NCBI RefSeq assembly: GCF_042684585.1
Contig: NZ_JBHULS010000001.1
Coordinates: forward strand, 310,001-374,000
DNA length: 64,000 nt
Source: Algorimicrobium sediminis
GTDB lineage: Bacteria; Bacteroidota; Bacteroidia; Flavobacteriales; Flavobacteriaceae
Direction of reading: 5' to 3'
Below are positions 18,862-28,022 of the stretch, one piece after another. A program made the translations under genes and the position numbers. Within the stretch, counting starts at the first letter, position 1. Each line of letters starts with the position of its first letter. The notes under the pieces were generated by a model that saw nothing but the letters and a program-made list of their open reading frames with translations, was not told the origin of the DNA and did not search any database.

Positions 18862-21429
18862 ATGTTAAAAAAAAATTACCTACTAATAGCCTATTTTCTT
18901 TGTAGCGGACTATTATGGGCGCAACATGCAACAGAGGCGCTCAATACGCTTCAAAAACAAACCGATGCCAGTATTACCTTAAATACACAATCGGGTGTAC
19001 CAGAGTTTATAAAGTTTCCTGCCAATAAGCCCTTAACGTTACCTGGTGCTACGTTGGAGGCTAAGGCCATAGCATTTATGGAAACCTATGCAGCTGTTTT
19101 TGCCAACAACCTGTCTGTTACAGATTTTCAAATTGAAACATCCAAACCAGATAGTTATGGGTTACAGCGCGTTACGTTTCAGCAATATCATCAAGCTGTT
19201 CCGGTGTTTGATGGTCAGTTGCGTTTTCATTTTAATGCTAACAAGCAATTAACCGCTGTAAACGGAAATTACATTACCAATATTAAGGTAAATGCTACGC
19301 CTACCATATCCTTACAGGAAGCCAACAACATAGCTATTAATTTAGTTAACAAACAAGATATAAATTATTCCGGGCAGCCAGTATTTGCCTTTAAAACGGA
19401 TTTAATGGTTTTTCAAAAAGGCTTGGTGCAAAATAATTTAGGCGCTAGTTTTTTAGTATATAAAGTGGAGGTACGAAATAATGCCGATGTACGCGAATAT
19501 GTGCATATAAATGCGCACACTGGTTTACTTGTTGAACAATTTACAGGTATGCCACATGCCATGGACCGCCGTGTTTACGAGGGTAATACAAGTAATTTGG
19601 TATGGCAAGAAGGCGATGCATTACCCGGTAATTTAACCATTTGGCAACGCAATGAAGTTATTGCTTCTGGACATGTTTACAACTTTTTCAATAATGTTTT
19701 CGGCTTTGTATCGTACGATAACAACGACGCCCAAATGCGAACCATTAATAATAATCCCAACATAAATTGTCCGAATGCAAATTGGAATGGTGTAACAGCC
19801 AATTACTGTAACGGTACCGCTTCGGATGATGTTATTGCACACGAATGGGGTCATGCTTATACCGAGTATACGAGTGGTTTAATTTATGCATGGCAATCTG
19901 GTGCACTAAACGAATCCTTCTCGGATATTTGGGGCGAAACAGTCGATTTAATTAACGCTTACCAAGACGAAGATGAAAGTTTAGCGTTACGAACAGGTTG
20001 TGCTAGCTCCGATCGCTGGCGTATTGGCGAGGATGCCACAGCTTTTGGTGGTGCCATTCGCGATATGTGGAATCCGCAATGTAACGGGCATCCAGGGAAA
20101 GTTTCTGATTTTAACTACCGTTGTAGCACCAGTGACGGGGGTGGTGTTCATTCCAATTCGGGTATTCCTAACCATGCTTACGCACTTTTGGTAGATGGTG
20201 GTACTTACAATGGTCAGACTGTAAATGGAATTGGTTTAACAAAAGCCGCACACATTTTTTGGCGTGCACAAAGTACGTATTTAACAGCTACCAGCGATTT
20301 TGCCACATTGGCCGATGCATTGGAAGCGTCATGCACCGATTTAATGGGTGTTAATTTAGAGGGTTTAACTACAGAAGCAAATGCTGTGGGCCCTTCAGAT
20401 GAGGTTATAACAGAAGCCGATTTTTTAGAGTTAAGTAAAACCTTAATGGCGGTAGAGTTGCGTATGGCGCCAGAATCCTGCAATTTCCAACCAATTTTAG
20501 AGGCGGTAGCAGATCCGTGCGAGGCAGCAACTACCAACCCAATTTATGCTGAAAATTGGGAATCTGGTTTGGGTGCTTGGACCTTACAGCAATTACCTTC
20601 CAATCCAAATTCTTGGGAATCTAGAGACTGGGTGGTAACAGGCAATTTACCAGACGGTCGTGCTGGTCAAGCTGCTTTTGGAGTAGATCCTGTTAATGGT
20701 AATTGCAGTTCTTCCATGCAAAACGGAATTATAAGTCTGCAAAGTCCTGAAATTTCAATTCCCGACTCTTATACAACGGGTACTATAGAGCTTTCATTTG
20801 TTCACTACATTGCCACAGAAGGTGGCTGGGACGGTGGAAATATAAAATATCGTTTAAACAACACATCCGAGTGGCTTTTGTTGCCAGTTACTGCTTTTAC
20901 TGCCAATGCGTATAATGCAACTATTAATTCGTTTAGAGAAGGAAACGATAACCCAATGTCTGGACAAGATGCATTCACGGGAGCAGATGAAGGCTCAACG
21001 GCGGGAAGCTGGGGTAGGAGTATTATTAATCTGTCTGCACTTCCAAACTTTGGTGCGGGAGCAACTATTCAATTCCGATTTGACATGGGAACAGATGGCT
21101 GTAATGGTTTAATAGGTTGGTATATAGACGATATTACCATATACAATTGCTTGTACCCGCTATCTGTTAGCAATTTTGATGCGTTGGAATCTGGCTTACG
21201 CGTGTTTCCAAATCCATCTCAAGGAATCTTCAATTTGAAGAATGTAGGCGCATTAGATTTAATGAAAGCAGACGTTATGGATATAAACGGTCGTGTGGTA
21301 CTGTCGCTAAATTTAAAAAATACCGCACAAACAACGGCCATCGATTTGTCTGGTATGGCATCTGGTATGTACTTCTTAAAAGTACAGTCTAATTTAGCCA
21401 GTAGTGTTATTAAACTAGTAAAAGAATAA
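18862..21429 (+). CDS. Secreted M4 (thermolysin-like) metallopeptidase with T9SS sorting domain
   Basis: 855 residues. The signal peptide ends near residue 20. An FTP/PepSY-type propeptide (about 30-220) is followed by the M4 catalytic domain. This has HEWGH at 327-331, the third zinc ligand Glu351 in GALNESFSDIWGE, and the histidine region GGGVHSNSGIPNHAYALL near 430. A jelly-roll module follows (about 560-760, YAENWESGLGAWTLQQLP). The protein ends in a T9SS type A domain (LRVFPNPSQGIFNLKNVG to SVIKLVKE). All catalytic residues are present, so it should be an active extracellular endoprotease released or anchored through T9SS. It has its own promoter and terminator. Confidence 0.93.
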   Translation: MLKKNYLLIAYFLCSGLLWAQHATEALNTLQKQTDASITLNTQSGVPEFIKFPANKPLTLPGATLEAKAIAFMETYAAVFANNLSVTDFQIETSKPDSYGLQRVTFQQYHQAVPVFDGQLRFHFNANKQLTAVNGNYITNIKVNATPTISLQEANNIAINLVNKQDINYSGQPVFAFKTDLMVFQKGLVQNNLGASFLVYKVEVRNNADVREYVHINAHTGLLVEQFTGMPHAMDRRVYEGNTSNLVWQEGDALPGNLTIWQRNEVIASGHVYNFFNNVFGFVSYDNNDAQMRTINNNPNINCPNANWNGVTANYCNGTASDDVIAHEWGHAYTEYTSGLIYAWQSGALNESFSDIWGETVDLINAYQDEDESLALRTGCASSDRWRIGEDATAFGGAIRDMWNPQCNGHPGKVSDFNYRCSTSDGGGVHSNSGIPNHAYALLVDGGTYNGQTVNGIGLTKAAHIFWRAQSTYLTATSDFATLADALEASCTDLMGVNLEGLTTEANAVGPSDEVITEADFLELSKTLMAVELRMAPESCNFQPILEAVADPCEAATTNPIYAENWESGLGAWTLQQLPSNPNSWESRDWVVTGNLPDGRAGQAAFGVDPVNGNCSSSMQNGIISLQSPEISIPDSYTTGTIELSFVHYIATEGGWDGGNIKYRLNNTSEWLLLPVTAFTANAYNATINSFREGNDNPMSGQDAFTGADEGSTAGSWGRSIINLSALPNFGAGATIQFRFDMGTDGCNGLIGWYIDDITIYNCLYPLSVSNFDALESGLRVFPNPSQGIFNLKNVGALDLMKADVMDINGRVVLSLNLKNTAQTTAIDLSGMASGMYFLKVQSNLASSVIKLVKE

Positions 21430-21444
21430 GTAACTTTTAGCTAA

Positions 21445-21478
21445 TAAAAAATCCCGCAATATGCGGGATTTTTTTTGT
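21445..21478 (+). terminator. Terminator after the M4 protease gene
   Basis: The stem AAATCCCGCA/TGCGGGATTT has a short AT loop and an eight-T tail. The A-run on the other side would also allow it to end the minus-strand DUF721 transcript. Confidence 0.9.
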
Positions 21479-21506
21479 TTTGAGCGGTTTATTAGTACTG
21501 TGGTAC

Positions 21507-21803
21507 TTATTGTAAAACCAACTTTTTAATAAGCTCTTTCCCTAAATGTTCGTTTAACATATTAATTATTTTGGCCTTACCATAACTTAACTCCTCCCGA
21601 AGTACGCTGGAACTTAATTTTACAAAAAGAGTATCGTTTTTTAGCTGAATGGCTGTTGTGTAATTATTTACACCATTACCCATCATCTGTTTCCAGGCGT
21701 CTTGAACATTTACGGCGTCCAAGCCCTTTTCTAGTCTATTAGTTTCTACAAACTCTTTTAAAACGTCGGCAAGACTTAAATTTTCATTGTGGCGTTTGGT
21801 CAT
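21507..21803 (-). CDS. DUF721 (DciA-like) protein
   Basis: 98 residues matching DUF721, whose best-known members are DciA helicase-operator proteins that help load DnaB. Typical segments are the N-terminal helix LADVLKEFVETNRLEKGLDA, the VQDAWKQMMGNGV helix and the beta pair LKNDTLFVKLSSSVLREELS. Position beside recF is the classic context of this family and supports a replication role. A small lipoprotein gene separates the two here. The function for this protein is inferred from family and neighbourhood. Confidence 0.82.
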   Translation of the reverse strand: MTKRHNENLSLADVLKEFVETNRLEKGLDAVNVQDAWKQMMGNGVNNYTTAIQLKNDTLFVKLSSSVLREELSYGKAKIINMLNEHLGKELIKKLVLQ

Positions 21804-21832
21804 GGGTTCTATTATTACAGCATGCTGTTAGG

Positions 21833-22255
21833 TTAATTAATGTCCAGCGGAATATATCGTTTATATAAAAATACAGCATCGTTTTTGTTTATTACTTTTA
21901 GCTGATTTTTATTTGCAAATAAAACGGTTTCTTTCCAGGAATCGAAAGGTGTGTTATAGTACATGTTAACACTATCGTTTTCAATTTTAATTTGAAATGT
22001 TTCGGAACTTTTTGAGGTTTCGAAGGTTCCCATAAAGTTAGGTTTAAGTTTTTTTCTAACGCCAGTTAAAGAGTCCTCTAAACTAATAAAATCGATAGTA
22101 TCATTGTATTTGTATTTTTTGGTGCTACCATTTTTTAGAGTAACTTCATCTATTTCCCAATAACCTTCCAAATGCTCCAAATACGACTCGGGATTTTTGG
22201 CACAACTAAAAAGGAGGCAGGTGGCAAGAATAAGTAGTGTTGCGTTGGTTTTCAT
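21833..22255 (-). CDS. Lipocalin-like small lipoprotein
   Basis: 140 residues with a lipobox (CLLFSC, Cys18). The mature part begins with LEGYWEIDEVTLKNGSTKKY, the start pattern of lipocalin-like beta-barrels in Bacteroidota. Alternating short beta segments follow. It lies 12 bp after the recF stop and 29 bp before the DUF721 gene, so the three genes are probably co-transcribed. The ligand and role are unknown. Confidence 0.75.
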   Translation of the reverse strand: MKTNATLLILATCLLFSCAKNPESYLEHLEGYWEIDEVTLKNGSTKKYKYNDTIDFISLEDSLTGVRKKLKPNFMGTFETSKSSETFQIKIENDSVNMYYNTPFDSWKETVLFANKNQLKVINKNDAVFLYKRYIPLDIN

Positions 22256-22267
22256 GGTACGTGTATT

Positions 22268-23347
22268 TTAAAGTTTAAACATTTGGTAGGTTTGGTGCAC
22301 TTGTTGTATAACGGCTTCTGTACGGTCCGCATGCGTATCGCTAATAAAAAGCTGTCCAAAATTTTCGTCGTTCACTAATTTAATAATTTGTGTAACCCTT
22401 TGGGCATCTAATTTATCAAAAATATCATCTAGAAGCAAAATAGGATTTACTTGGCTTTTTGTTTTAATAAAGTCGAATTGTGCCAATTTTAACGCAATTA
22501 GAAATGATTTTTGCTGGCCTTGGCTGCCAAATTTTTTAATGGGATGGTCTTCAATATTAAACACCAAATCATCTTTATGAATCCCAACACTGGTGTGCTG
22601 CAGGGCTCTATCTTTTTGCAGGGCGTTAGTTAAAAGGTTGTTTAAATTATTGGTGCTTAAGTGGCTTTCATAAAGTAAGTTAACGGTTTCGTTGCCACTA
22701 CTTATAGCTTGGTAGCGTGCTTTAAAAATAGGAATAAATGTTTCTAAAAAGGCTTGGCGTTTTTCGTATATAATTTGGCCGTATTGCTCTAATTGTAGGT
22801 TGTAAACTTCTAAAGTATCCTGATTAAAAGTCCTGTTTAGCGCAAAGTATTTTAAGAGCGAATTGCGTTGGGTAAGCGTTTTAGTATACTTTAAAAGCGC
22901 GTCCAAATAGTGTTTGTCACTTTGGGAAATAACACCATCCATAAATTTTCGGCGTGTAGCGCTACCTTCAATAATAAGGTCGCTATCCGCTGGGGAAATA
23001 ATTACAAGTGGTAAAAAGCCAATATGGTCGCTATACCTATCGTAAATTTTGCCGTTTCGTTTTATAATTTTTTTTTGTCCGCGTTTTAAACTTACTACAA
23101 TTTTTTCGGTTTGTTGCTCTTTTTCGTAGGTTCCATTTATGACAAAAAAGGCAGCTTCGTGTTTTATATTTTGTGAAGCCACAGGATTAAAATAGCTTTT
23201 CCCAAAGGATAAATGGTAAATAGCATCTAGGATATTTGTTTTACCCACGCCATTGTTTCCAACAAAGCAGTTAATTTTATTGTTAAATACAAAACTACGT
23301 TCATCAAAGTTTTTGTAATTAATCATTGAAAGCGATTTCAGAATCAT
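22268..23347 (-). CDS. recF: DNA replication and repair protein RecF
   Basis: 359 residues with the SMC-like ATPase layout. Walker A is GNNGVGKT at residues 30-37, the signature-like region GSQGQQKSFLIALKLAQ lies near 277, and Walker B is ILLLDDIFDKLD near 305. RecF binds gapped DNA and, with RecO/RecR, loads RecA. It is the first gene of the recF-lipoprotein-DUF721 run and is divergent from the TPR gene across 123 bp. Confidence 0.95.
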   Translation of the reverse strand: MILKSLSMINYKNFDERSFVFNNKINCFVGNNGVGKTNILDAIYHLSFGKSYFNPVASQNIKHEAAFFVINGTYEKEQQTEKIVVSLKRGQKKIIKRNGKIYDRYSDHIGFLPLVIISPADSDLIIEGSATRRKFMDGVISQSDKHYLDALLKYTKTLTQRNSLLKYFALNRTFNQDTLEVYNLQLEQYGQIIYEKRQAFLETFIPIFKARYQAISSGNETVNLLYESHLSTNNLNNLLTNALQKDRALQHTSVGIHKDDLVFNIEDHPIKKFGSQGQQKSFLIALKLAQFDFIKTKSQVNPILLLDDIFDKLDAQRVTQIIKLVNDENFGQLFISDTHADRTEAVIQQVHQTYQMFKL

Positions 23348-23441
23348 AGGTTTTGGAACTTAAATACCGATTTAGGTTAAGAAGGTGCAAATTATTCAAA
23401 AAATAACAAATAAATAGGCTTTTAAATATAAAGAAAAATTA

Positions 23442-23449
23442 TATTTTTG
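23442..23449 (+). promoter_or_regulatory. Promoter -7 element of the TPR/ribH unit
   Basis: TATTTTTG fits TAnnTTTG and ends 21 bp before the ATG at 23471. Confidence 0.55.
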
Positions 23450-23470
23450 CGGCGCATTAATTAAGACTAT

Positions 23471-24244
23471 ATGGCAACGTACAAGAAAAGAGGATATAAA
23501 CCAGAAACCAAGCAAGAAAAACAAAATCAAGTAGAAGAGCAATCTACTACGGCAGAAGTTTTTAATACATTGGATGAAAGTGCTTCCAAAACCGAGGATT
23601 GGGTTATTAGCAATCAAAAATATATTTTTATTATTATTGGTGTTGTAGCTGCCGTGGTTTTAGGGTATTTAGGTTTTAACGAGTTTGTAGCAAAACCAAA
23701 ACAAACGGAGGCTATGAATGATATGTACCAAGCCCAGAAATATTACAACGACGCAATTAATGCAACCACTGAAAAAGATTCGTTATTCAATTTAGCTTTA
23801 AATGGTGGCGAAGGGAAATTTGGAATGTTGGATGTTATTTCGGAATACAGCGGAACGCCTGCTGCTAATATGGCTAATTATTACGCAGGAATGGCCTATT
23901 TAAACATGAAAGATTACAAAAACGCTATTGCCTTTTTAAGCGATTTTTCTGGGGAGGACGAAATACTAGCGCCTATGGCGAAAGGATGTATTGGCGATGC
24001 CTTTGTACAATTAAATCAGCAGGAAGATGCATTAAGCTACTATGAAGCAGCAGCAAAAATGCGTTCCAATGAATTTACAACACCGATGTTTCTGTACAAG
24101 GCCGGTTTAACTGCCATGGATTTAGGGAAAACAGAGGTAGCTTTAAAGCACTTTAAAGCCATAAAAGAAAATTATCCGTCGTCTAAAGAAGGCACCAATA
24201 TTGATATTTTTATTGGTAAGGCCGAAGCATTGGCAAGCAATTAA
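23471..24244 (+). CDS. Membrane-anchored tetratricopeptide repeat protein
   Basis: 257 residues. A charged N-terminus (about 1-48) is followed by one transmembrane helix (about 52-70, KYIFIIIGVVAAVVLGYLGF). An outward domain then carries TPR-like helices: AANMANYYAGMAYLNMKDYK, AKGCIGDAFVQLNQQEDALS and LYKAGLTAMDLGKTEVALKH. The layout resembles YfgM-type proteins that act near the Sec translocon and BAM, but similarity at that level cannot be confirmed here. It lies 12 bp upstream of ribH and is likely in the same transcript. Confidence 0.75.
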   Translation: MATYKKRGYKPETKQEKQNQVEEQSTTAEVFNTLDESASKTEDWVISNQKYIFIIIGVVAAVVLGYLGFNEFVAKPKQTEAMNDMYQAQKYYNDAINATTEKDSLFNLALNGGEGKFGMLDVISEYSGTPAANMANYYAGMAYLNMKDYKNAIAFLSDFSGEDEILAPMAKGCIGDAFVQLNQQEDALSYYEAAAKMRSNEFTTPMFLYKAGLTAMDLGKTEVALKHFKAIKENYPSSKEGTNIDIFIGKAEALASN

Positions 24245-24256
24245 GCAATCCTACAT

Positions 24257-24739
24257 ATGGCTACAGAAAATAAAAATTTATCGGTTTACGATAAAGCGTC
24301 AATCCCAAATGCGAAAAATTTTCGGTTTGGGATTGTTGTTTCAGAATGGAATGATTCCATTACAGAAAACCTTTATAAGGGCGCTCTAGAAACCTTGCTG
24401 CAACACCATGTTGCCGAAAAAAATATTATCCGTTGGAATGTGCCAGGCAGTTACGAGCTTATTTTTGGCTGTAAAAAAATGCAGCAACAACCTGTAGATG
24501 CGGTAATAGCTATTGGTAGTGTTATACAAGGAGAAACCAAACATTTCGATTTTGTTTGCGAAGGCGTTGCACAGGGGATAAAAGATTTAAATGTACAGCA
24601 TAATACACCAGTCATATTTTGTGTACTTACAGATAATACCCTGCAGCAATCCATAGATAGGTCTGGTGGGAAACACGGCAATAAAGGAACGGAAGCCGCC
24701 ATTGCTGCTATAAAAATGGCGCATTTAAATACGTTTTAA
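24257..24739 (+). CDS. ribH: 6,7-dimethyl-8-ribityllumazine synthase
   Basis: 160 residues, the typical length. It shows FGIVVSEWNDSITENLYKGA (substrate-binding region), WNVPGSYELIFGCKKM, AVIAIGSVIQGETKHFDFVC and VIFCVLTDNTLQQSIDRSGG, all conserved in lumazine synthases. It condenses the pyrimidinedione with 3,4-dihydroxy-2-butanone 4-phosphate in riboflavin synthesis. No FMN riboswitch is visible upstream; the gene follows the TPR gene directly. Confidence 0.96.
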   Translation: MATENKNLSVYDKASIPNAKNFRFGIVVSEWNDSITENLYKGALETLLQHHVAEKNIIRWNVPGSYELIFGCKKMQQQPVDAVIAIGSVIQGETKHFDFVCEGVAQGIKDLNVQHNTPVIFCVLTDNTLQQSIDRSGGKHGNKGTEAAIAAIKMAHLNTF

Positions 24740-24843
24740 ACAACGGTTCTTATTATTTCTTCGTAAAAGGGCAGCGGTGCTAGACTGCGCCAAATGTTAA
24801 CAATTTTTGGCAATATAGCTGTTTAAAATCCTTGTAAATTCTG

Positions 24844-24851
24844 TATTTTTG
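24844..24851 (+). promoter_or_regulatory. Promoter -7 element upstream of the small membrane proteins and mutL
   Basis: TATTTTTG fits TAnnTTTG and ends 28 bp before the TTG start at 24880. It probably drives the run from 24880 through mutL. Confidence 0.45.
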
Positions 24852-24879
24852 AATCAGAAGCAAGAAAACACGGTACACC

Positions 24880-25086
24880 TTGGCAAAAAAGAACAAACGC
24901 TTTAGTTACAAACCGCAATTTCAGTCGGAAGCTGTAAAACAGGAACCTACCGATTTTAAAACCCAGTGGCGTGGTTTAAAGGACACTAGAAAGCGAAAAA
25001 TTAATCTTTTTACTAGCCCTACCTTTTTAATCCTAGCTTTAATTGTAATTTTAATAGTGATTTTTTGGTTAAGTCGCTACGAGTAA
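24880..25086 (+). CDS. Small single-pass membrane protein (TTG start)
   Basis: 68 residues: a basic N-terminus (AKKNKRFSYKPQF), a charged middle and one C-terminal transmembrane helix (about 44-64, PTFLILALIVILIVIFWLSR). No ATG lies upstream in frame and the promoter element is close, so TTG at 24880 is the best start. The N-terminal K-R-F/Y-x-Y-x-P-x-F/Y motif recurs in the next gene, so the two look like diverged paralogues. I do not recognise a function. Position between ribH and mutL is shared with its neighbour. Confidence 0.65.
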   Translation: MAKKNKRFSYKPQFQSEAVKQEPTDFKTQWRGLKDTRKRKINLFTSPTFLILALIVILIVIFWLSRYE

Positions 25087-25096
25087 AACAGAACTA

Positions 25097-25375
25097 ATGG
25101 GAGTTTTTGGGAAGCGAAAAAATAAACGATACGAATATACCCCGCGTTACTACAAAGGCGAGGGAAACCCGTACGAAATAAAACATAAATTCGACGATTT
25201 TAGGACAACGGTTGGAAGCACTGGCGGGTTAAAAGGTAAAATAAACACGGCTTTAGATGATTTTAAGCATAACGCAGACACGCAAGCAAACAAACGTGTT
25301 TTACTAATAATAGCAATTTTACTGTTTATATTCTTGCTTATTATTGGTTTCGATTTATCCATATTCTTTTCTTAA
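25097..25375 (+). CDS. Small single-pass membrane protein, paralogue of the preceding gene
   Basis: 92 residues: FGKRKNKRYEYTPRYYKGEG at the N-terminus, a charged middle, and a C-terminal transmembrane helix (about 70-90, VLLIIAILLFIFLLIIGFDL). Relatives in Flavobacteriia sit in this position and are often labelled riboflavin synthase subunit beta in databases. The sequence shows no enzyme features and that name looks like a carry-over from ribH. It ends 5 bp before mutL, so co-transcription is likely. Function unknown. Confidence 0.75.
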   Translation: MGVFGKRKNKRYEYTPRYYKGEGNPYEIKHKFDDFRTTVGSTGGLKGKINTALDDFKHNADTQANKRVLLIIAILLFIFLLIIGFDLSIFFS

Positions 25376-25380
25376 AACTG

Positions 25381-27240
25381 ATGGCAGATATTATTCAGTT
25401 ATTACCCGATCATGTTGCCAATCAAATAGCAGCGGGCGAAGTTGTACAACGGCCAGCCTCGGTAGTTAAGGAACTTTTAGAAAATGCTATAGATGCGCAA
25501 GCCACCGAAATTAAATTGCTTCTTAAGGATGCTGGAAAAACCTTGGTTCAAGTAATAGACAATGGTGTTGGGATGAGCGTTACCGATGCCCGTTTTAGTT
25601 TTGAACGGCATGCTACCTCTAAAATAAAAGCGGCAAACGATTTGTTTCAGCTACGTACCAAAGGATTTCGTGGCGAGGCTTTAGCGAGTATAGCGGCCAT
25701 TGCACATGTAGAACTAAAAACCAAACAGGAAACAGATCAAGTAGGTACCCATATTGTTATAGCGGGAAGCACGGTGGAGTCTCAAGAAGCCGTTGTAACC
25801 CCAACAGGCACATCGGTTGCGGTAAAAAATTTATTTTTTAATATTCCCGCCAGACGTAATTTTTTAAAATCGAATGCTGTGGAACTCCGGCATATTATCG
25901 ATGAATTTCACCGGGTTGCATTAGCGCATCCTGGTATTCAGTTTTCTATGTATCATAACGGTAGCGAATCGTTTAACCTACCCGAAAGTAATTTTAGGCA
26001 ACGTATTGTTAATATTTTTGGCAGTAAAACCAACGAAAAGTTGGTGCCTGTTAACGAAACCACAGAGGTTTTAACCATTTCGGGGTTTGTAGGTAAACCA
26101 GAGTATGCCAAAAAAACCCGAGGCGAACAATTCTTTTTTGTAAACAATCGGTTTATTAAAAGTGCCTATTTAAATCACGCCATTAATGCAGCTTTTGAAG
26201 GCCTACTAAAAGATGGAGCTCATGCTAGTTATTTTTTAGATTTAACTGTAAATCCGGAAACTATAGATATTAATATTCATCCTACTAAAACTGAAATTAA
26301 GTTTGACGATGAACATACCTTATACGCTATTTTAAGATCGGCAGTAAAGCATAGTTTGGGTCAGTTTAGTATTGCGCCAGTATTGGATTTTGATCGCGAC
26401 GCGAATTTTGATACGCCTTATAATTTCGAAAATAAACAAGCCAAGGCGCCCAGTATTGAGGTGGATAGAAGCTTTAATCCCTTTGCCGAAGAAACCGCTT
26501 CTAAACAAAGCTTTGCACCCAAGTTTAAAAAAGATAAGGGCTCCAGTTGGCAAGGATTGTATACCAATTTAGATTTGGATGCCAGTGGCACAGAGGCCCA
26601 AACAGATGCCCGTGCTATGCGTTTTGAAAGCGGTGAAGAAACTAGTAATATGTTTGAAGATGCTTCAGAATTGGATAAGAAGCAAACAACATACCAACTG
26701 CACAATAAATACGTTGTTAGTACTATAAAGTCTGGGATGCTTATTATAGATCAGCATCGAGCGCATTGCCGTATTTTGTATGAAAACTTTTTAAAACATA
26801 TGACTATTAAGGAAGCTGTGAGCCAACAATTATTGTTTCCTGTATTGGTATTTTTATCGCAACAAGAAATGGCTTGTATAAAAAGTGTGCAGTCCGATTT
26901 GGAGCACACAGGCTTTGTTTTTGCTAACTTCCATAACGATCATATTGAAGTATCTGGCGTGCCTGTAAATGTGCCTGAAAGTGAGGTAACGGTTATTTTA
27001 GAACAACTAATTAGCGATATAGAAAACGAAGTACCCGACAGCCATTTTAGTGCAACCGACTTATTAGCCAAATCTATGGCAAAGAGTTTAGCCATTAAAA
27101 GAGGACAATCCTTATCTTTGTTGGAGCAAGAACATTTGGTTAACAGTTTGTTTGCCTGCAAAGATCCAAATCATGCCCCCGATAATAAAACCATTTTTAT
27201 TACGATAAGTGTGGATGAATTGGACAAAAAATTTTTTTAA
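25381..27240 (+). CDS. mutL: DNA mismatch repair endonuclease/ATPase MutL
   Basis: 619 residues. The GHKL ATPase N-terminus is clear: ELLENAIDAQATEI (motif I), QVIDNGVGMS (motif II) and the ATP lid TKGFRGEALASIAAI. A transducer domain and a variable linker (about 345-430) follow. In the C-terminal dimerisation domain the metal-binding endonuclease motif DQHAxxE(R)xxYE reads DQHRAHCRILYE, so the glutamates expected there are partly replaced. MutL couples MutS recognition to strand removal. It is the last of a closely spaced run with the two small membrane proteins; rhomboid genes follow 10 bp later. Confidence 0.95.
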   Translation: MADIIQLLPDHVANQIAAGEVVQRPASVVKELLENAIDAQATEIKLLLKDAGKTLVQVIDNGVGMSVTDARFSFERHATSKIKAANDLFQLRTKGFRGEALASIAAIAHVELKTKQETDQVGTHIVIAGSTVESQEAVVTPTGTSVAVKNLFFNIPARRNFLKSNAVELRHIIDEFHRVALAHPGIQFSMYHNGSESFNLPESNFRQRIVNIFGSKTNEKLVPVNETTEVLTISGFVGKPEYAKKTRGEQFFFVNNRFIKSAYLNHAINAAFEGLLKDGAHASYFLDLTVNPETIDINIHPTKTEIKFDDEHTLYAILRSAVKHSLGQFSIAPVLDFDRDANFDTPYNFENKQAKAPSIEVDRSFNPFAEETASKQSFAPKFKKDKGSSWQGLYTNLDLDASGTEAQTDARAMRFESGEETSNMFEDASELDKKQTTYQLHNKYVVSTIKSGMLIIDQHRAHCRILYENFLKHMTIKEAVSQQLLFPVLVFLSQQEMACIKSVQSDLEHTGFVFANFHNDHIEVSGVPVNVPESEVTVILEQLISDIENEVPDSHFSATDLLAKSMAKSLAIKRGQSLSLLEQEHLVNSLFACKDPNHAPDNKTIFITISVDELDKKFF

Positions 27241-27250
27241 CGAATAAGCT

Positions 27251-28021
27251 ATGATGAATAATATTACCGAAACCGTAAAACATTTAATTATTATTAATGT
27301 TATAATGTTTGTGGGCACGCTTACCATAGGAGGAAGCGCATTTGGTAGCAATACGTTATTTTACGATTGGTTTGCTTTGCATTTTCCGGAAAATGTTACC
27401 TTTCAGTTTTGGCAAATAATTACGCACATGTTCATGCATGGTGGTTTTATGCATATCCTGTTTAATATGTTTGCCCTTTGGATGTTTGGCACAGCCGTAG
27501 AACAGCGCTTTGGCGCTAAAAAGTTTTTGTTTTTCTATATTTCTTCGGGGCTTGGAGCAGCTATATGCATGTTGGGGTATTATTACATTACTTTTTATTC
27601 AGGTTTATCGGTTTTAACAGAAAATGGCTTAAACAAAGCACAAATTTTAGATACCCTTAACTCTGGAATGTATAATACTGGTTGGCAGCAAATAATGGGT
27701 GCTGCAGATATGCAGCAATTTATACGCGTTTTTAACAGTACTATGGTTGGTGCCTCTGGCGCTATTATGGGGGTTTTAGTGGCTTTTGGTATGCTCTATC
27801 CTAACTCCAAACTCATGCTAATATTTTTACCTGTTCCTATAAAAGCCAAGTACTTTATTCCCGGTATTTTAGCTTTAGATTTAATTTCGGCCATTACTGG
27901 TCAATCTTTTTTTAGTCCAAGTAATACCGCTTACGTGGCGCATTTAGGTGGCGCCTTAACCGGATTTATAATTATGTGGTATTGGAAAAAAACACAGTTT
28001 AATAAAAATAGATGGTATTAG
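27251..28021 (+). CDS. Rhomboid-family intramembrane serine protease
   Basis: 256 residues and about six or seven transmembrane helices. The first-loop signature WQIITHMFMHGGFMHILFNM is present. The catalytic serine lies in MVGASGAIMGVLVAFG (near residue 175), and the catalytic histidine in YVAHLGGALTGF near the C-terminus. The GASG box is intact, so it should cleave transmembrane segments. It is 1 bp from the next rhomboid gene, forming a tandem pair typical of Flavobacteriia. Confidence 0.92.
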   Translation: MMNNITETVKHLIIINVIMFVGTLTIGGSAFGSNTLFYDWFALHFPENVTFQFWQIITHMFMHGGFMHILFNMFALWMFGTAVEQRFGAKKFLFFYISSGLGAAICMLGYYYITFYSGLSVLTENGLNKAQILDTLNSGMYNTGWQQIMGAADMQQFIRVFNSTMVGASGAIMGVLVAFGMLYPNSKLMLIFLPVPIKAKYFIPGILALDLISAITGQSFFSPSNTAYVAHLGGALTGFIIMWYWKKTQFNKNRWY

Positions 28022-28022
28022 T

